Shown: one piece after another, positions 33,065 through 46,100 of the stretch
Position numbering within the stretch: position 1 is the stretch's first letter
How the letters are laid out: each line of letters begins with the position of its first letter
Assembly (NCBI GenBank): GCA_001179505.1
Contig: CDMY01000297.1
Location: 66,919 to 130,918, forward strand
Source of the DNA: Vitrella brassicaformis
Lineage: Eukaryota; Sar; Vitrellaceae
Direction of reading: 5' to 3'
Length of the DNA stretch: 64,000 nt
Position numbers and translations under genes: made by a program
The notes under the pieces: generated by a model
Databases searched by the model: none
The model's input: only the letters and a program-made list of their open reading frames with translations
What the model was told of the DNA's origin: nothing

Positions 33065-36000
33065 TCATTCGACGGATTCCTGCGATGGTTTCTCGCCTTG
33101 CTGCGGGTTGCCGTAGCTGGAGGCGACGCTGTTGCGGGTATGGGGCCGGTACAGAGACGACCCCGCGCTGTCACGCCGAACGATGGACCCTGCACCCAAA
33201 CATGTAACAGATGAGGGCCGAATGGTGGCAGGGGCGAGTTCCTGCTCCTGTCCAACGTGGCTCCTCTCACTTTGTTGTGGTATGGGATGGATGCGCAGGT
33301 CACCCCAGCCGTCCATCTGACTCAGCCCTGACACATACACACACACACACACACACACATACCCAGAATTTGTGGCTGTGTGCGTCTCCTGTCATGTCCC
33401 ATCTACCTGAAGGAGGTGCCATGACGTCGTCTGCCTTCATCCGTTCGGCCACGGGCACCAGCCGGTCCCAAAACACGTAGGAGCACACCAGCGAGAAACC
33501 AACCAGCACCACAGAGGGAATCGCCACCAGGTTGTTGACCGACGCCTCACCGGCTGCATCATATCAACACACGCAGGCACACAACGGTGTGACGTCCTTG
33601 TGTTGTGCTTGTGCGCCGCTTTATATTACCAACGGCACCGGCGATCGAGATCATGACATTGCCAACCACACGACCAAATGTGCCTGGTGCCACCACGCGA
33701 AAACACAAGAGACCGCCATCCATCCATCCATCCATTTGATGCCCCAGCTTCACTCAGATACCAGCTTCGGTTGAAAGAAATCCGCTGTTGAATAGGCCCT
33801 TGCTCATGACCTTGGGCATCACCTTGGACAGCAGACCCATGTTGACACCCTCCAACACCTACACAAATGCAGACACACACATACAGATCAGTCGATTGCG
33901 CCTCTGGCTGGCCCGTCCATTCCGCCCACCTGCGCCGATATGAAGAGTGTGAATCCGCCTATCAGATACTGCACCACGGTGAAGGAGCTGCTGTTCAGCT
34001 CAAAGGTCAACGCGCTGCCTGTGCACACGAAAAGACGGCACACATACATGGGTGCCGTGTTTCGTCCACGTATGTGCCTTCCTTCTCGGTGATCGGTTCA
34101 TTTTTGCTCACGAGCTTCCTTACCCAGTCCAAGAAGGAAGAGCGAGATGCTCTGGCCAACACGGTCGGGGATCATCTGAGACAACTTGCCTGCATGACGA
34201 GGGAGAACAATGCACCGTGGTTCTCACATGTCTGTCTGTGTCTTTGTGAACGCGGCGCTCACCGACGGCCAGGTTGGTGGGCAGGACGAGCAGGCCGATG
34301 ATGGCCAGCATATTGCCCACAGCTGCGTCGCCCCAGCCGAAGAAGTGCGCGGTCACGAGGGGCGCTGCCGTCTGGAAGGCCTCCTGCACCAGCTTGAGCA
34401 CGAAATAAACCCACAGGCACACCACCGTGCCCGACGGGTCCATAACGGACTTGGTCGGCTGGCATGACACACACGAGAAGGAAGAGAAAGAAGAGGAAGG
34501 CGATCTTTTGCGGCTCCTGGCTGTCCATCCATCCATGCATCCATCTATGCGTACATCTTTGAGAGATCTAAATGAAGATGATGCTGCTGGCATGCCGTCC
34601 TCAATGGTCTCGTCGCCCTCCTCAATCGCAAGCAGCGGCTCCAACAGGTCATTATCACGGCTGCAGAACCACAGGTCACACACACACACACACACACACC
34701 GAGAGAGAGAGAGAGACAGCCAGCCGGTTGCTGTGTGCACTTGGTTGGTCGTCATATATACCTTTTTGCGTATTTCCTGATGGGCTCAGTGAATGCCAGC
34801 CACGTCATGAAGAAGAATATGAACCAAAGGATGGCCATGATCCAGCCGGGGGCCGTCAGGGGATTCACAGGCAGACCAAACACCTGCAATACGCATAGAC
34901 GCACGGAACGGGGATGTGCGCACACGCCGTTAGCTGACCGAGAAGTTGATCATGTTGAGCAACGTCTGGCTGCCGGGCCCGACGGTCATCCCCAGTGACC
35001 CCACGGCGACAAATATCGCCGACTGGAAGGTCTTCTGGTCGATCGTCACGAAATCCGCTATGTACCGACGGTTCACCGCCCGATTCCCGCCAAGACCCAC
35101 AATCAGACGGGCTGCACACAGCCACAAGACACATACACATAGACATAGACATAGACATATGCAGACAGGAGATGTAGATGAGCACAGGTGGCTGGCTGAC
35201 GTGGCTTACCCAGGAAAAGCAGTGCAGGGCTGCCGAACGGCAAGGCCAGAGCGTAGAGGAGGTTGCCGAGCACTAGGATGATTGTGCAGAAGACGAGCGG
35301 CTGCTTGAAGCTGCGGTTGGACCAGAGTGAGTAAATGACGGACGACAGCAGGGACGAGAGGGGCGTCATGGCGAGCAGCAGACCCGACAGTGTGGCCCAC
35401 ATGCCGAGAGCGCTGGCGTACTCGTTGGCCGTGGGAATCACCACGTAGTAGTTGGCCATGTATAGAAACGTGTTGTAGTGATTCAGAAACAAACTGACCA
35501 CCACACACACACGTATGCACAAGCGTCGTCGGTCTTCCGATCTGTGTCCTCTCCCTCCCTGGCTCACCCGAATGCATCAGCCGCGCCGACGGGCTCGGCC
35601 TCATAGTCGATCTGCGCCTGGCCCGCCAGTGTGCTGTAGAACTTGGCCTTCCTGGCGGTGCGCATGGCTCGGCGCTGGAAGGTCAGCAACAGCTCCTCGG
35701 TGTGCTTGCGCTCGATGAGGTGGCCCTCGCCGTCCACAATGGGCTCTGTCGTGCGGCCGTGCAGCTCGTTGACCTGGTGCCTGGTGATCTTGCCCTCCCG
35801 CAGCCACTGGTCCTCCTTCTCACGCATTGAGCTGAACATGGCCTGGAGCTCACCCCACAGGCGGGGGATGTTGGGCGACAGCCGCAGGTCGTCCAGACGA
35901 GAGGCGGTGTTGTCGGGTCTCAGACGCTGGCGCACGAAGTCTCTCAGGAGCCCCTCGCCAGTCGTGCCACGGTATATGAAGCCAGCCTGATAGTGGAAGA

Positions 36001-36801
36001 GAGCAGCACGGATGCGATGATGTCGTTTGCACACGAAAGAGGCTGACCATTTTGGTCTTCTTTTCGCATTTCTTGAGGATCTTTCTGACTCCCTATCACA
36101 CACACACAAGCAGAGATATCACACGGGAATGTGAGTGTGCGTTGCGAAAGAAGACCTCGGCGTTCAGCTCGGCGAACTTGATGACGTCGGCCATCTCCTC
36201 GGTCGTCTGGCGCAACTCGCCATCTGACGCACGACGCAATACTTCGATGTATCCGCATATCGTATGCCGTTTGCTCGTCCTTACACATGAGTGGGAGTGT
36301 GGTGGGCGATATGTATGGCCATCGCTTCTTGAGTGAGGCGAGGCTGTTGACGCCGCGCTTCAACACGTCCTCATAGAAGATCTGCACACGCGCGGCAGGC
36401 AGGCCAACGCAACAGGCAGGCGCAACGTCGTAGATCATCATAGATCAATCATTCCACGCTGCATCTCTGCGAGTACTTACGGCGCTCTTGTTGATCTCGT
36501 GGTCCAGCAGGTTCCCGAATCTGCACACAGGCAGAGGCGCCGCAGACCCATCCACCATCCATCATACGCCGCCTTTCGGCTCACCTGTCGATAGATTCCT
36601 TGATGTCGGCATTTGGCTCCTGGGCTGTGATCTTGGCAACAACTTCTTTGATCTCTTTCTTGAGCCTGAGCACACAGAACGGCCATCCATTCACGGGTAT
36701 GCACAGCTGCTGCCACTTGATGATCACCTCTTATAGTCAATGTAGTAGCCCCGCCACTGCGGCAGACTCTCCTGCTCTATCGTGTTGCCAAACTTAACCA
36801 T
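33065..36801 (-). CDS. SPX-MFS phosphate transporter (vacuolar type)
   Basis: The product joins an N-terminal SPX domain, which senses phosphate status through inositol pyrophosphates, to a major-facilitator transporter. Plant and algal members move phosphate into the vacuole. The first exon starts at ATG 36801 with the diagnostic [20 protein letters not shown] then IDYK; the next gives [10 protein letters not shown], and the SPX part continues through [10 protein letters not shown] and [21 protein letters not shown] long linker exon at 35.57-35.99 kb carries [20 protein letters not shown]. Membrane exons follow: [97 protein letters not shown] and [20 protein letters not shown]. The C-terminus is a polar tail ending at 33065. 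The domain order matches the family fully. Confidence 0.93.
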
Positions 36802-36861
36802 GATTGCGGTCAGATCTGGCTTCGAGATCTGCAAGCTTAGCAGCAGATCGCCCTACCGAAA

Positions 36862-39800
36862 ATGATGTTCCTTGCAAGCGTGGGAGGGCGGCTGCTTGGA
36901 GGCAGCAAGAGCGACGACAAGAAGGACAGCAAGAAGAAGAAAGATGACGAAGATGCAGCCGATGAGGAGGAGGCCAAGGCAGAGGGCAAGAAGGGCGGCG
37001 ACGAGGGGGATGAGGAGGCTGAGGATGAGCTAACGCCTCCGCCCGAGAAGGTAATACCGCTGGACCAGTTCTTTGCGCGTGTGGAAAAGATCCAGGAGGG
37101 CTGGAAGAGACGGGGCGCCAGCGACCAGGAAGCGCAGCACTGGAGCTACCCACGGAGATGGCAGGTGCGGACATTCATGTATCACTGCAATGCCCACATC
37201 TGCATGGTCCCTGTTTCTTTTGTGAAGGTGAAGATATGGGACATGCGGATAGAGAACCTCACTCAGGGGCCCCAGTAAGCAATCATAACGAAGCCTTGAC
37301 TTATTCATGACCTTGCCTTGATTTGAGCTCTATGGAAACAGAGACCTCTTCTGCGACTTCACATTCGGCGGCTACAGTGAAGGACTAATAGTGGCTGACA
37401 ACAAGAAGGAGCGTGTGTACGTGGCCGCTAACCCAGAGAGCCTCAGGAAGCAGTGCTTCGTGCGCACCAGTGTGCAGGAGGGCATTGCTCCCGAGGAGAC
37501 ACGAGACTTCGACCTGCAGGAGATCTTTGAGTATCGGGCTTCCTACCTTGACCTCGAACTTGAGAAGGTCGTCGTGCAGGTGCGGCTTGGAACGAGTGAG
37601 GACTATCACGCGTCTCTTTGCATTTGTCAGCGCCCTTTTGTGTCTGTCTCGTGCGTGTCAGGTTTGGCAGTGGTATCGGCGAGCGCTCAACAAGCTGGTT
37701 GGGACACTGGAGAAGTCGCTGGTGAATTTCGCGCAGGGAACGGTGTATTTCGATGAGACAATCAAGCAGAAGGTCAAGAGGGTGGGAATGGTCGACGTCT
37801 GTCGGGTGAGCTTCCAGCTGTATTTCCAAGAGATCTATGACTTCGAGCTGCTGTTCAACAACTGGAGCATCGAGAAGATCATGCACCCCAACAAGGCACA
37901 GTGGATGCTGCAAAGAACTATTGACGAGAAAACAGGCGGCGGAGGACACATCGGCGTGAGATGGATCGTGTCAGAGATCAACCGCCAGCTGGACAATTTG
38001 GCAGACATGGAGATGCTCCCATTCGGCAATCTCCGGAGGGCCAGCGTCGTTGAAGAGCGAGTGAGGCCGTACGAGCGTGGCTCACAAGATCTGGAAATGG
38101 GGGAGGACGAGCAGCAGGAGAAGTCTTCATCGAAGGCGTCGTCTGAGGTCAATTCCTCCGATGTGGGCGAGAGAGAGCTGCCCCATTTCATCCCGACGAC
38201 CAACACACTGGAGGCGGAGGAGCTGTGCAACCCGCGGCTGTACCTGGAGATCCCCTCGCGGGAAGGCGTCATGTACAGGAGCCCCATGAACAAACTGGCT
38301 TGTACAAGCCCCATGCAGAAGCGCACCAACAACCCTTCCTGGGACTCCATTGGTGTTCTGTACTTCCGCGGCACGGCTGCCGATCTGGAGAACTCTGCAC
38401 TCAATGTGCGCAAGTAAAGACACTGCACAAGCAGTGAGACACACAGTTTCCTTGTGCCTGCGGTTGTTTTTGTTTGTATCAGGTCCGTGCAGTGGATGAG
38501 CGGACCAAGCGGCTGATCGGCAGTGCCTTCATGCCGTTGAAAGGTGTGCTGGAGTCGGGCTATGTCCGTCGCCAGCTAAATGCGCCCCTTGCCCTGGCCA
38601 ACAGGGCAGACTCCGAAGGGATCGACGTCTCTTAGTGGTTCTTTGGTCTCGTACACGGCAAGGTGGGAAAGCACCATGGGACACACTGCAACAATAAGGC
38701 TTGTGCATGTCGATCTCTCGTGCAGGTACAGATCCTGCACCAGCCTCGGTACCGTCAGGTTGGGGACGTGTTGGAGATCATTCCGGGCGCGTTTTATCTG
38801 ATCGTCCGTGTTATCGAGATCGACCACTTGTATACGCGAGACGACAGGGACCAGATCGACTCGTGTGTACAAGTGACATTCGATGGTACCTCGCGCCACA
38901 CCCGGCCCATCAGGGGCTCGCTGAAGCCGGAGTACCAAGTGAGACCGACATAGATGGGAGGAGACCCGTTTTATACCTGCGGCTGTTGTCCAGGACGAGC
39001 TTGCGTTTGCGATCCGTCTGTCTCCATACAAGATTCGCGAGGGCGAGAGCAAGGGCGAGGAGCGAGTGGCCATGTCGGATGTCAAGGCAAAGGGGCCAAT
39101 CGCATTCGATGTCTGGGGATTCGCAAACGATATCGAGGGTCAACCAACCAATAAGCAAAGCAAAGGCCTGTGTATGTGAATTGCTGTGTCTGCGTCAGGC
39201 AGCGATCATTTGGGTGGTGTTGAGGTGCCTCTGTGGGAAATACTGAGCGACAAGGACGGCAAGCCATTTCCGGCCAAGGAGAAGAAATGCCTCAATGTGT
39301 AAGCAAGTAGACAATTACAGGCCCGGGATGCGATCGTCAGTCATTGATTGATTGGTTGCTTGTGTGCAGAGTGAGTGGCAAGGAGGAGGCGTACAAGGCG
39401 TATGTGTGGTCGGGCCGCAAGGACCTCACGCTCACGTGGACACGGGAGAAACAGCCCAGACTTAAACTGCAAGTGAGACATGAAGACGCGTGTCTCTCAC
39501 ATGGTCAGATGAGACTCTGCCTTGTTTGCGTTGGCAGATTTGGACAAAGCCAAGCCTGATTGACCTACTCGATGCACCATTGTAAGATGTCTGGATTCTC
39601 AGAAATTACATTTTTATCTTTCCATTTGGTGCAGACCTCGCACCGAAGCGGCTCACAGCTCGACGGACGGTCTTCCGAAAGCCATTGCAAAGAACTTCAC
39701 CAAACACAAGGCCAACTTTGACGCCAAGACGAGTGCCCATCGTATCAATGATCGCTTCTTTCCGTCCATGGCCATCGATCAGCGGCAGCGGGAACACTTC

Positions 39801-42800
39801 CTGCCGACCTATCTCACGGCCGTCACCCCACCAAAGGACCTCGACAACGAGAACGTCATCGCATACTTCATACAAAACATCCCTTTCTCAGCCGCCAGAC
39901 CCCTCGACACAGTGGAGACAGACGGTGACGCGACTGGCAGACGGAGGAAACGGAAGCGGCTTGTGATCACCAGCCCAGATTTCTTCCTCATGACCAAAGT
40001 CGGACCGCCAATCGACCACTGCATCCTCCACTGTAGCATCCTCTTGGGCTATCCCACGCCTGCATACGTCTGTATTGGGACGCTGTGGAACAGGCGGCCG
40101 CATGCGTGGGTCATGACATGGCATTCGGAGAGGCTCACTGTCAAGTAAGCCTTTCTGTGTCCATTTTGCTTGATTGATGAATACGTTTGTGTCGTCAGAT
40201 TTTGGGAGACGACACCTTTCACGACTTACAACCAGCCTCACCGATTCTACGATACGGAACGGGCGAAGAAGTAACCCTGCAGTCAAGGCCTGCAATGGCG
40301 CACATTCTTCTTCCTTGTCACTTGCTGCAGGCTGATTGAGCAGATAGAGGCAAGGCAGCCTTCTGCTCTCGACAAATTTGTCCACGTAGACACACAAAAC
40401 GTGAATCTGTTTGGGCTTGCATCCCTGCTGGTGCTTTTCCTCGTACAGGACATGAAGACTCGGGAAAAGAGAAGGCATCGAGAAGAAAAAAAAGGCGTAT
40501 GCACGTGAAGAGACATCGGCACAACATACGTTTATGATCTCTGTTTTTGTTTGTGGCTGCAGAGCGACGGAGAGACAAGGCCGTCAAACTCGACGAGGAG
40601 TCATCCTTATTCCCCGTGTAAGCCACACTGAAAACTCCAGACAAGACGATCACATGTCCCATCTCCCTGTTCGCTGTCGATCAGCACCAGTGGCGATGGG
40701 GAGACGGACGGCGACAGTACGCAGAGGTCATTTGAGGAGCATGACCCTCTGCCCTACCGCAGTATCGATGTGGTCTTTGATACCACCAACGTCTGGGCTA
40801 ACCTGCAGCACCACAGCCCCGCCAAGATCTACTATGACCTGTGGAACGATGTACGCTGAGAAAGATCCACTGTAGCCTTCTGTCTCGACTTCACGGGTCC
40901 GTGCAACTGTGCAGGAGCTTTGGTATCCGTTCCACAGGACGAAGGAGCCGCTGAGGCCGTTCTACTCTCCGAAGTCGCTCACCGCGGCCAAGGACCCCAA
41001 CAAGGACGAGCGACGTCTGCGGCAGATGGAGGACATTCACGACAGGCTGCAGTATGAAATTGCCACACACCGCACCTCACTCAGCCTCAGCACCAAATTC
41101 CACCGAGACGACAAGCTCGAGGCGTTCCTCCACAAGTGAGTGAGCCTGTAGGAGACAGCGACAAATGTCTTATGCGCGTCTTTTCTTCTATCAGAGGTCT
41201 GATGATCTACGAGCAGCTGGAGATTCGTGAGAGCTATCAGGACTTGCAGTATGCCAGGGCTCAGCTTAACGACTGGAAGTCGGTCATGCATACCAAGACG
41301 CCCGAGAATCATCGGCTGCTGATGAGCTTCTTCCACTTCAACACGGTCAAGTCCACGACCATCGCCCAGCGCGTCACCGAGCAGACGCCTTTTCTGGCCA
41401 CAGTGAGGGATCGCGGTGCTCGATTCGCTATTGGCGTTTTGAAGACGAGCCTGCCGGAAGGCATGTCATCCGTTTTTGTGGTGGTCGCCTGTGTGAGCCC
41501 CGTCACCCAGGAAGAGCGAGATCGGGAGCTGCTGGAGAAAAGAGAGGTGACTGCTGGCCGAGTTTGGATGCTGGAGAGCTGCGCCTATGTATGTGTTTGC
41601 AACTGTCTGTGTGTCAGCAAGAAGAGGAGCAGCGGCGGAGACAGAAGATGGAGGAGACACAGACACGCATGCTGGAGCAAAAGGCTGCCGAGACTGAGAA
41701 AGAGTCTGTGTCCGAGTCAGAGACACCCGCGGCTATCGCTAACGGGCAGATCGAGAGCGAGGAGGAGGAAAAAGGGGGCGATGGGATTCAAGAAGAAGGT
41801 GAGCCGATTGAAGCAGGGGGAGAAGATGAGAATGCTGGAGACGAGGAAGCAAGCTACGCTGGGGAAGAACAAGAGGGGCACGGCGACCACGAAATCACGA
41901 GGGAAGAACCGCCTACACACCGGGCTCCTCGAGCTGACATCGCCGCTGCTACAGATTGGCAGAAGCAAGAGGACGACGAGCTTGCCATCACAACGGGAGT
42001 GACGACAGAATACAAGACAAAACGGAGGAGATCGCGGGAAAGAGATCAAGTGGACGACGACCACAGAAGGTCGACCATCGGCAGTACTCGTCTGAGGCCT
42101 CCTCCCCCTCCACAGGATGAGAACGTCGCGATCGATCGCCCCGCCTTTCGCCAGTCAATGCTCATGTTCATCAATGTGGCCAAGAAGACAGGCGATGACA
42201 TGCACGGTCCGAGCACGAAGGACGCCTGCATTCACGTCATGTCGCAATCCCTCTGTCTCTTTTGACAGAGATTATTGCGAGCACGAGGCGTGAAAGCGCC
42301 ATGATGCCAGATCAGAGGTGGCATTGGGATAGTGAGGACGAGCCACATGTTGTGGACCGGAAGCGGCGGGAAGAGGCGTGGCAACAAGCCTTCCACCGCT
42401 TCTCAGTCATCGCACAGGGCGGGGCCGACCCTCTGGAGCACCAAGACATGGGCCCACCTGGCCAGCCCGAAGACACGAGCGATGATGCCGATGACGAGCA
42501 GGAGGAAGACAGACCTGCGTCAGCAGCCCCATCAGTCACTGATCTCCAGCCCGTCACACCACGGGATGCTCACAGACGCACGCGGCCGTCGTTCTCATTA
42601 CCACGGGAGGACCAAGACGAGGAGCAGCCCACATCTGCGTCTGCAAGGAGATTCGAAGACATTCGTTTCGGAGATGACGATGTGGAAGACGACAGTGATG
42701 AGCCAGTGACGTCTCACCATGTCCCAATGCAAGCACATCGACCCCAACGGGCAGTCAGCTTCAAGGACGATGCATATCTATCGGAAGAGGGATCACTGTC

Positions 42801-42885
42801 TTCAACGAGCATGCGACGCAGCAGTGGAGGCTCGCCAAAGGGCATCTTGAAGCTGCCTTCTGTCACTGTCAATAGGAAGGCATGA
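36862..42885 (+). CDS. multi-C2 protein with transglutaminase-like module (CEP76/CC2D2A-like; DOC2-type possible)
   Basis: The gene starts at ATG 36862, 60 bases from the divergent SPX-MFS start. The N-terminus is Lys/Asp/Glu-rich to about residue 70. A conserved-looking region follows (KIWDMRIENLTQGPQ, DLFCDFTFGGYSEGL, YFQEIYDFELLFNNWSIEKI). C2-type segments lie at about 38.2-38.55 kb (LYLEIPSREG, NPSWDSIGVLYFRG, RLIGSAFMPLKGVLESG) and 38.78-39.25 kb (GAFYLIVRVIEIDHLYTRDD, RGSLKPEYQDELAFAI, GGVEVPLWEILSDKDGK). Next comes a transglutaminase-like unit (DHCILHCSILLGYPTPAYVC, RPHAWVMTW) and the element YRSIDVVFDTTNVWANLQHH, reminiscent of CEP76 and CC2D2A of centrioles and the ciliary transition zone. 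An acidic, Arg-rich, coiled-coil-like tail runs from 41.6 kb to the TGA at 42883-42885. Alveolate DOC2-type C2 proteins acting in exocytosis are the other candidate family. Confidence 0.72.
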
Positions 42886-43107
42886 CCGATCCGTGGAGTG
42901 ATGTGAGCGATTTCAACCCTTTTATCGTAGGCCTTCATTGTCATGTAGGTGGACTGTTGCGTCTCTCGCACACTAGCTATTGAGGGAATTCATGGACACC
43001 AGACCTTTGTCTTCATGCCAATGCGAGTCTCCTCAGACAGGGGATCCTAATGATAGATGGCGAGATCAAGACACACAGCTAGAAGACTCGATACACTTGC
43101 ATAGCCC
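42886..43107. other. convergent intergenic spacer
   Basis: These 222 bases separate two stop codons. Nothing coding is visible. Confidence 0.5.
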
Positions 43108-46100
43108 TCATGTTCTATATCTGTCCATGGCCTCCCGTATGTCCTTATTTTTGGCCACTTCATATGGTGTCTCGCCCTGCACATATGACATACATCCAAT
43201 CGCCGATGGCCATGCCAGCGTATGTATGTCCTGCCACCTTATCGTTTTTGCGAGCGAGGGCTGCTTTGTCCCACTGTAAGAGCTGCCTGACTGCCTCCAA
43301 GTGTCCATTTGCGCTGGCGCAGTGCAACGCGGTCCGTCCACCCTGACGAGACACACACACAGTGATGCAACGGAGACATGGGATCGCCTCGCCTTCACCT
43401 TGCCCTGCTGCTCCAGCAGCCCCTGACGCCTGTCCTCCGGCACTCTCTCATATATCGTACGCATCACCTTGACGTGTCCTCCGCCAGCAGCCGTCAGGAA
43501 TGCGGTGTATCCTCCATCGGTAAACGATTCCAGAAGCGGCAAGCCGCCCCAGTCGAGCAGCTGACCCACAGCGACACTGTGTCACTTGTTCGCCGCGCAG
43601 TGAATCGCCGTCCACTTGCCCTACATCGATTGTTCTTCATCCATGAGCCTTTACTTGACTGAGGGCTTCCTCACCTTATTGTGCTCTTCCAACAAGCTTT
43701 TGCGACCAGCTTGGTCTGGGAGAGCATCATACATGACCTGCATCACCTTGGCATTGCTGCGTCAAGAATTGGTTCATGCAGATAGGGGCTAGAATGTCAA
43801 TGGCATCCTTCATCACCTGCAGACAGGAAGGGCGTGAATTGTCCGTCGGTGCGCTGCTCGAGCAAAGACACGCCACCCCAGTTCAGCAGCTTGCGAACTG
43901 CAGTCGCATGGCCGTTGTTTGCGGCGCAGTGCAAAGCGGTCCACTGGCTCTGACGATCAGCATGCACGGAGAGAGCAATAGACGCGCAATGCGCCTCTGC
44001 TGTCCGAAGAGGGCTCACTTTGGTGCGCTCTTCCAGGAGCGGTTTCCCATCGTATTTGTAGATGAGCTCCATGACGGCTACACTGCCGCCTGCCGCAGCT
44101 AGAATGAATGGCGTCTCATCGTTCTTTGTGCGGTCCCTGAGGATGGCGGCGCCTCCCGCTTTCAACAGCTCGTTTATGACGACCGTGTGGCCCTTCCGTG
44201 AGGCACGATGCACCGCCTTCCATCCACCCTGCAGTCACACCCCACCCAAACAGACTGCGTAGTCGGCGTCTTGTGCCTTGTTTGCTTACATTGTTCGTTT
44301 GGTCCAAAAGCTCTTTGCGCCGCTCTTTCGGCATCGTGGAGTACATCAGGCGTACCATTGGCAGGTTGCCGCTGTCCGCAGCTACGATGAATGGCGTGTC
44401 GCCGTTCTGAATCACACGAGCAGAGACACGCACTGGACTTCCTGTCTCTGTTGGTGTTGAGACGCACATTGGTGGCTTTATCGAGGAAGGCCGGTCCTCC
44501 CAATTCCAGCAAATGCTTCGACACTTCATTGTGGCCCTCTCGCACAGCCAAGTGAAGAGGCGTCCGGCCCCTCTATGAGACAGCAATCAGCAATACCCAA
44601 TTGAAACGTTTCTTCGCCAGCCACAGGCTTACCTTGTCTTTGAGTGACAAGATGAAAACCTTGGGGTCCTTCTGGCGCGCGACTATCTCCTTGAGGACCT
44701 CCAAATGCCCCTCCTCAGCAGCCTCACTGGCGATGGTGTTGCCGAACTACGTGGCACACGCAGCAGGAAAGTAGAACGATGTGGAGGCTCTTGTGCATTG
44801 CGAGGCTGCCCACTTTGTCAGGAAGTGTGAAGAGGTCATTTCCTCCGGCTGCGAGTCCGGCATCAAGGAAAGTGCCGACCAACTCCACATCACCTTTGGA
44901 CGCCGCCACATGTATAGGCGGGGGATACGACTGAGAGCAAAAGCAGGGGAAAATATAGTGGAAAAGGATTTCACAATGAATAAGCGTACCTTGGTTGCCA
45001 TTTTTATGAGGGCCGTCCTCCCACCCTCGATTATCTTCTTCGCCGCTTCCGCTTTGCCATTCAAGGTGGCACAATGCAAGGCTGTGCACCCGTCCTGGAA
45101 ATGGAATCGATCAAAGCTCAAGTGGCCATCGCTCCTGCACTTAAGTGTGGCTTACACTGTCAACTTCCTCCAGGCATTTTGCCCCTTTCTGCTCGATCAA
45201 CCGTGCTAGCACTTCCATGTTTTGCTCAGCGCTTGCGTCGAATATGGTAATCTAGAAAAGACGAAGCGAGACACGATCCGTACGAAAGACAAGCTGTGGT
45301 CTACCTCTTCGGTGGCTGTCTGTGCCGTCTGTCCACTGCTGGGTGCCGCTGGAGCAAGCACAGACGGAGGCAGGGCCTCATCGACATCCACTATTCCAGG
45401 AAGGCTTGGTGGGGCACCCCGCAGAGGCAGCAGATCTGCAAGTAATGCACCGAGACGAGAGACAGCTTCATGCATCAAAGTGCTGTCTCTCCTCACTTTG
45501 CACTGGAGAAGTTATGGAAGTTCTCCTCTCCTCCCCCATGGCCCTCCAAATCAATGTCCGACGGGGGGCACTCCCTTGATCAAATTGTTGGATCTCCACA
45601 CTCTTGCCGTTGGCTGCCAAAAAATGCCCAGGCAGACCCACGCACTCATACATCTTGGGATTGCCGTAGACGAAATTATTCTCGCTCTGGCCTTTGGGGC
45701 TGAAAACTAGATCATCATCCTTCGCCCCAGCGGCTTCGATGCAGTGCTTGCAGCAAGCACAGCAGCAAAAAGTGCAAATACTGCATAATCCGGCTTTCTT
45801 CGCGGGCGAGATGACGAGCTCTTGTCGATCGACTTGTGTCCACTGCTGGTACTCCGCCCGGTCGACGCTGTCCTTTTCAAGCGCAGGTGTCTCAAGGATA
45901 AGCTTGGGCCGCCGACGCTGGTCGATACTTGCTGGCTTAACCGCAAGCGTCTTGTTGGGGAATGCTAGAGAAATCAGCCGGAATGTCTCGGTTTTCTTCA
46001 TGGTCAGATCGTCATGGGCCTTCCTCCACAGCTCTTTCTTGGCGATGGGCTTGCCAATCTGCGGCGTCGTCTTCTCTCTCAGCCCCAGATCAAAGCTGTC

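Noticed and set aside
43582-43584. TGA read as an amino acid in the ankyrin gene.
   Set aside because: TGA ends the ribosomal protein S11, xylanase and other frames here, so general recoding is not supported.
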